From DATFLK01 sp035267815 (lineage in GTDB: Bacteria > Pseudomonadota > Zetaproteobacteria > Mariprofundales > Mariprofundaceae), in contig DATFLK010000135.1 of assembly GCA_035267815.1 (NCBI GenBank), forward strand, positions 1 to 15,578: DNA of 15,578 nt. Reading direction: 5' to 3'. Shown here piece after piece: positions 13,914 to 15,578 of the stretch. The translations under genes and the position numbers were made by a program. Each line of letters opens with the position of its first letter. The stretch's first letter is position 1. Below the pieces are notes generated by a model, which searched no databases, was not told where the DNA came from, and was given only the letters and a program-made list of their open reading frames with translations.

Positions 13914-15569
13914 TTAACCGACCTCAAACAGCGGGAGATTGATGTCCCCGGGTGGATTCACGCCCAGCATAACGAACAGCGTCGCCGCCAGATGGGATAG
14001 CCCCGGTTCAAGATAAATATCATCGCTTCCCTGCGGCTGGCGCAGGGCATATGAACCCTCGAAACGGGGATCGAAGAGGATGCAGGGGACCGGATCAAGG
14101 GTATGCTTGGTCGACGGTTCATCACCCTCATCGGTATGGACCCGCATCTCCTCGGCATTGCCGTGATCGGCCGTGACCAAAGCCGAACCACCGACTCTCT
14201 CAAGCGCCTCGAGAATCTGACCGACCGCCGCGTCCACAGCCTCCACGGCACGAATCGCCGGCTCCATCTTGCCACAGTGGCCAACCATGTCAGCATTCGC
14301 AAAGTTGATCAGGCCGAAGCCGTACTCCCCCGATTCCACCAACTCCACCGCCTTGGCGGCGATCTCCTGAGCCTTCATCTGGGGCTGATCGGCAAACGAC
14401 ACTCCCTTGTCCGATGGGATCAGGACGTAATCCTCCATCTCTTCATCGAGCGGATTGCGGTATCCGCCATTGAAGAAGAATGTGACATGCGGGTATTTCT
14501 GCGTCTCGGTCAGCCGGAACTGCTTGATACCCATCTCCAAAATCCGCCTGCCGAAGGGGTTCTCCACCTTGCCGGGCCCCATCAGCTGGAGATGTGGAAG
14601 ATCGCGATCCTCGTCATAAACCATCATGCCGGCATACAGGACATCCGGAAGCTGTCCGCGGTCGAAGCCGTCGAACTCGTCCAACTCGAAAGCCTCGGTG
14701 ATCTCGATGGCCCGATCGGCACGGAAGTTCACCATCACCACGGCATCACCATCCTCGACAATGCCTGTCGGACGGTCCTGTTCGTCGACGATGACGAAAC
14801 CGGGTATATCCTGATCGACCAACTCGGGATCGACCGACCTGAAGCGGTCGATGGCTTCCCCCATGGAGCGGAAACGGTGCTCACCGGAACCGTGTACCAG
14901 AAGATTCCAGCCTGCCTCGACCTTGGACCAGTCGCGATCACGGTCCATGACGATCCGCTCACGTCCGCCACCCGAGGCAAAACCATAATCAAACGCGCCC
15001 TGGCGGCGAATCGAGGTAAACAGCTCGTCGAGCCGGGCCACATAGTTCTGGGCTGTCTGGATGCCGACATCTCGCCCGTCAAAGAGAGCATGCACGCGCA
15101 GGCGTTCAATCCCCTCCTCCACTGCATGGCGGATGATGGCAATGAAATGGTCGATGTGGGAATGGATATTGCCGTCGGAGAGCAGTCCCAGAAGATGCAG
15201 GGTACCACCGGACTTGCTGCGCTCGATGACGCGCTGCAGGGCATCCGATTGGAAGAACGAGCCATCTTTGATGGCGCGATTGATCCGGGTCGGGCCCTGA
15301 TCAAGGATCTTTCCAGCGCCCATGGTCAGATGCCCCACCTCGGAGCCGCCGAGATCCTTGGCGGAGGGAAGACCCACATAGGGGCCGTGCGTCCGCAGCG
15401 TGGTATGGGGGTAATGGCTCCACAGCCGATCGAAATTGGGCGTATGGGCCTGCGCGATGGCATCCTCGGGGCCGCCGGAGCCCATACCCCATCCATCCAT
15501 GACAATCAGCAGTGCGGGTCTGCGACCCTCAAAGTGATGGCATAGCGATGCATAGTCACCGGAACTCAT
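13914..15569 (-). CDS. gpmI: 2,3-bisphosphoglycerate-independent phosphoglycerate mutase
   Basis: GpmI interconverts 3- and 2-phosphoglycerate, linking RuBisCO's product to pyruvate and biosynthesis. The 551-residue product has the alkaline-phosphatase-like metal residues and catalytic serine: D25 (IVMDGWG), S76 (GGSEVGH), the SDGNIHSH block (130-137), HALFDGRDV, NFRADRAIEI, KYPHVTFFFNGG, FANADMVGH and VTADHGNAEEM. Several normally strict motifs are altered: GGSEVGH for GNSEVGH, SDGNIHSH for SDGGVHSH, DGRDV for DGRDT and FANAD for FANPD. It is also longer than the usual bacterial enzyme (about 510), so it belongs to a divergent branch. Catalytic and metal residues remain. ATG 15569 is close to the window edge and no ribosome site is visible, so a start slightly upstream is possible. 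It is convergent with the small membrane protein gene. Confidence 0.93.
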   Translation of the reverse strand: MSSGDYASLCHHFEGRRPALLIVMDGWGMGSGGPEDAIAQAHTPNFDRLWSHYPHTTLRTHGPYVGLPSAKDLGGSEVGHLTMGAGKILDQGPTRINRAIKDGSFFQSDALQRVIERSKSGGTLHLLGLLSDGNIHSHIDHFIAIIRHAVEEGIERLRVHALFDGRDVGIQTAQNYVARLDELFTSIRRQGAFDYGFASGGGRERIVMDRDRDWSKVEAGWNLLVHGSGEHRFRSMGEAIDRFRSVDPELVDQDIPGFVIVDEQDRPTGIVEDGDAVVMVNFRADRAIEITEAFELDEFDGFDRGQLPDVLYAGMMVYDEDRDLPHLQLMGPGKVENPFGRRILEMGIKQFRLTETQKYPHVTFFFNGGYRNPLDEEMEDYVLIPSDKGVSFADQPQMKAQEIAAKAVELVESGEYGFGLINFANADMVGHCGKMEPAIRAVEAVDAAVGQILEALERVGGSALVTADHGNAEEMRVHTDEGDEPSTKHTLDPVPCILFDPRFEGSYALRQPQGSDDIYLEPGLSHLAATLFVMLGVNPPGDINLPLFEVG

Positions 15570-15578
15570 CGTACAAGC

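Noticed and set aside
14103..15545. Open frame of 480 codons opposite gpmI
   Set aside because: It is an antisense shadow; gpmI carries all family motifs on the minus strand.
1..15578. CRISPR array, insertion sequence, tRNA, prophage or defence system
   Set aside because: No repeated spacers, transposase, tRNA-like cloverleaf or phage/defence gene was found. The region reads as ordinary chromosome with a CBB locus.

Overview
The window comes from a chemolithoautotrophic proteobacterium that fixes CO2 by the Calvin-Benson-Bassham (CBB) cycle. It holds a complete form I RuBisCO operon (cbbL, cbbS, cbbQ, cbbO and a small trailing gene), a divergent LysR-type regulator (cbbR), and the first 35 codons of a form II RuBisCO (cbbM). 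Having both RuBisCO forms plus a non-carboxysomal cbbQO module is typical of iron or sulfur oxidisers living across oxygen/CO2 gradients. A zetaproteobacterial (Mariprofundus-like) or similar origin is my guess from gene content and is not proven by the sequence.

Layout. 1-107 (minus): start of cbbM. 108-369: divergent control region. 370-780 (plus): an unrecognised 136-residue protein, convergent with the cbb operon. 6244 down to 797 (minus): cbbL-cbbS-[terminator and second stem-loop]-cbbQ-cbbO-small acidic ORF. 6245-6442: AT-rich cbbL/cbbR divergent control region with a LysR-type TNA-N7-TNA dyad. 6443-7354 (plus): cbbR. 7441-8100 (plus): a 2-oxoglutarate/Fe(II) oxygenase. 9023 down to 8105 (minus): a DUF2007 protein and an EI24/CysZ-family membrane protein, overlapping. 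9096-11862 (plus): tldD and tldE/pmbA, overlapping by 8 bases. 11972-13899 (plus): a PfkB-family sugar/nucleoside kinase, a beta-carbonic anhydrase and a two-helix membrane protein. 15569 down to 13914 (minus): cofactor-independent phosphoglycerate mutase (gpmI). Coding density is high; no gene-free stretch exceeds 300 bases.

How it fits together. CbbL/CbbS form RuBisCO. CbbQ (AAA+ ATPase) and CbbO (MIDAS/VWA adaptor) form its activase, which removes inhibitory sugar phosphates. CbbR senses metabolic state and should drive cbbLS and perhaps cbbM. A strong intrinsic terminator between cbbS and cbbQ would keep the abundant enzyme in excess over its activase. The carbonic anhydrase and phosphoglycerate mutase are logically close to CO2 fixation (inorganic carbon supply, exit of 3-phosphoglycerate), but they lie in separate transcription units. 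TldD/TldE, the oxygenase, DUF2007 and EI24 genes look like ordinary housekeeping neighbours.

I see no mobile elements, CRISPR arrays, tRNAs or rRNAs. The least explained parts are the two small proteins flanking the RuBisCO genes (370-780 and 797-1096), the double stem-loop between cbbS and cbbQ, and a set of alternative inverted repeats ahead of the small membrane protein.
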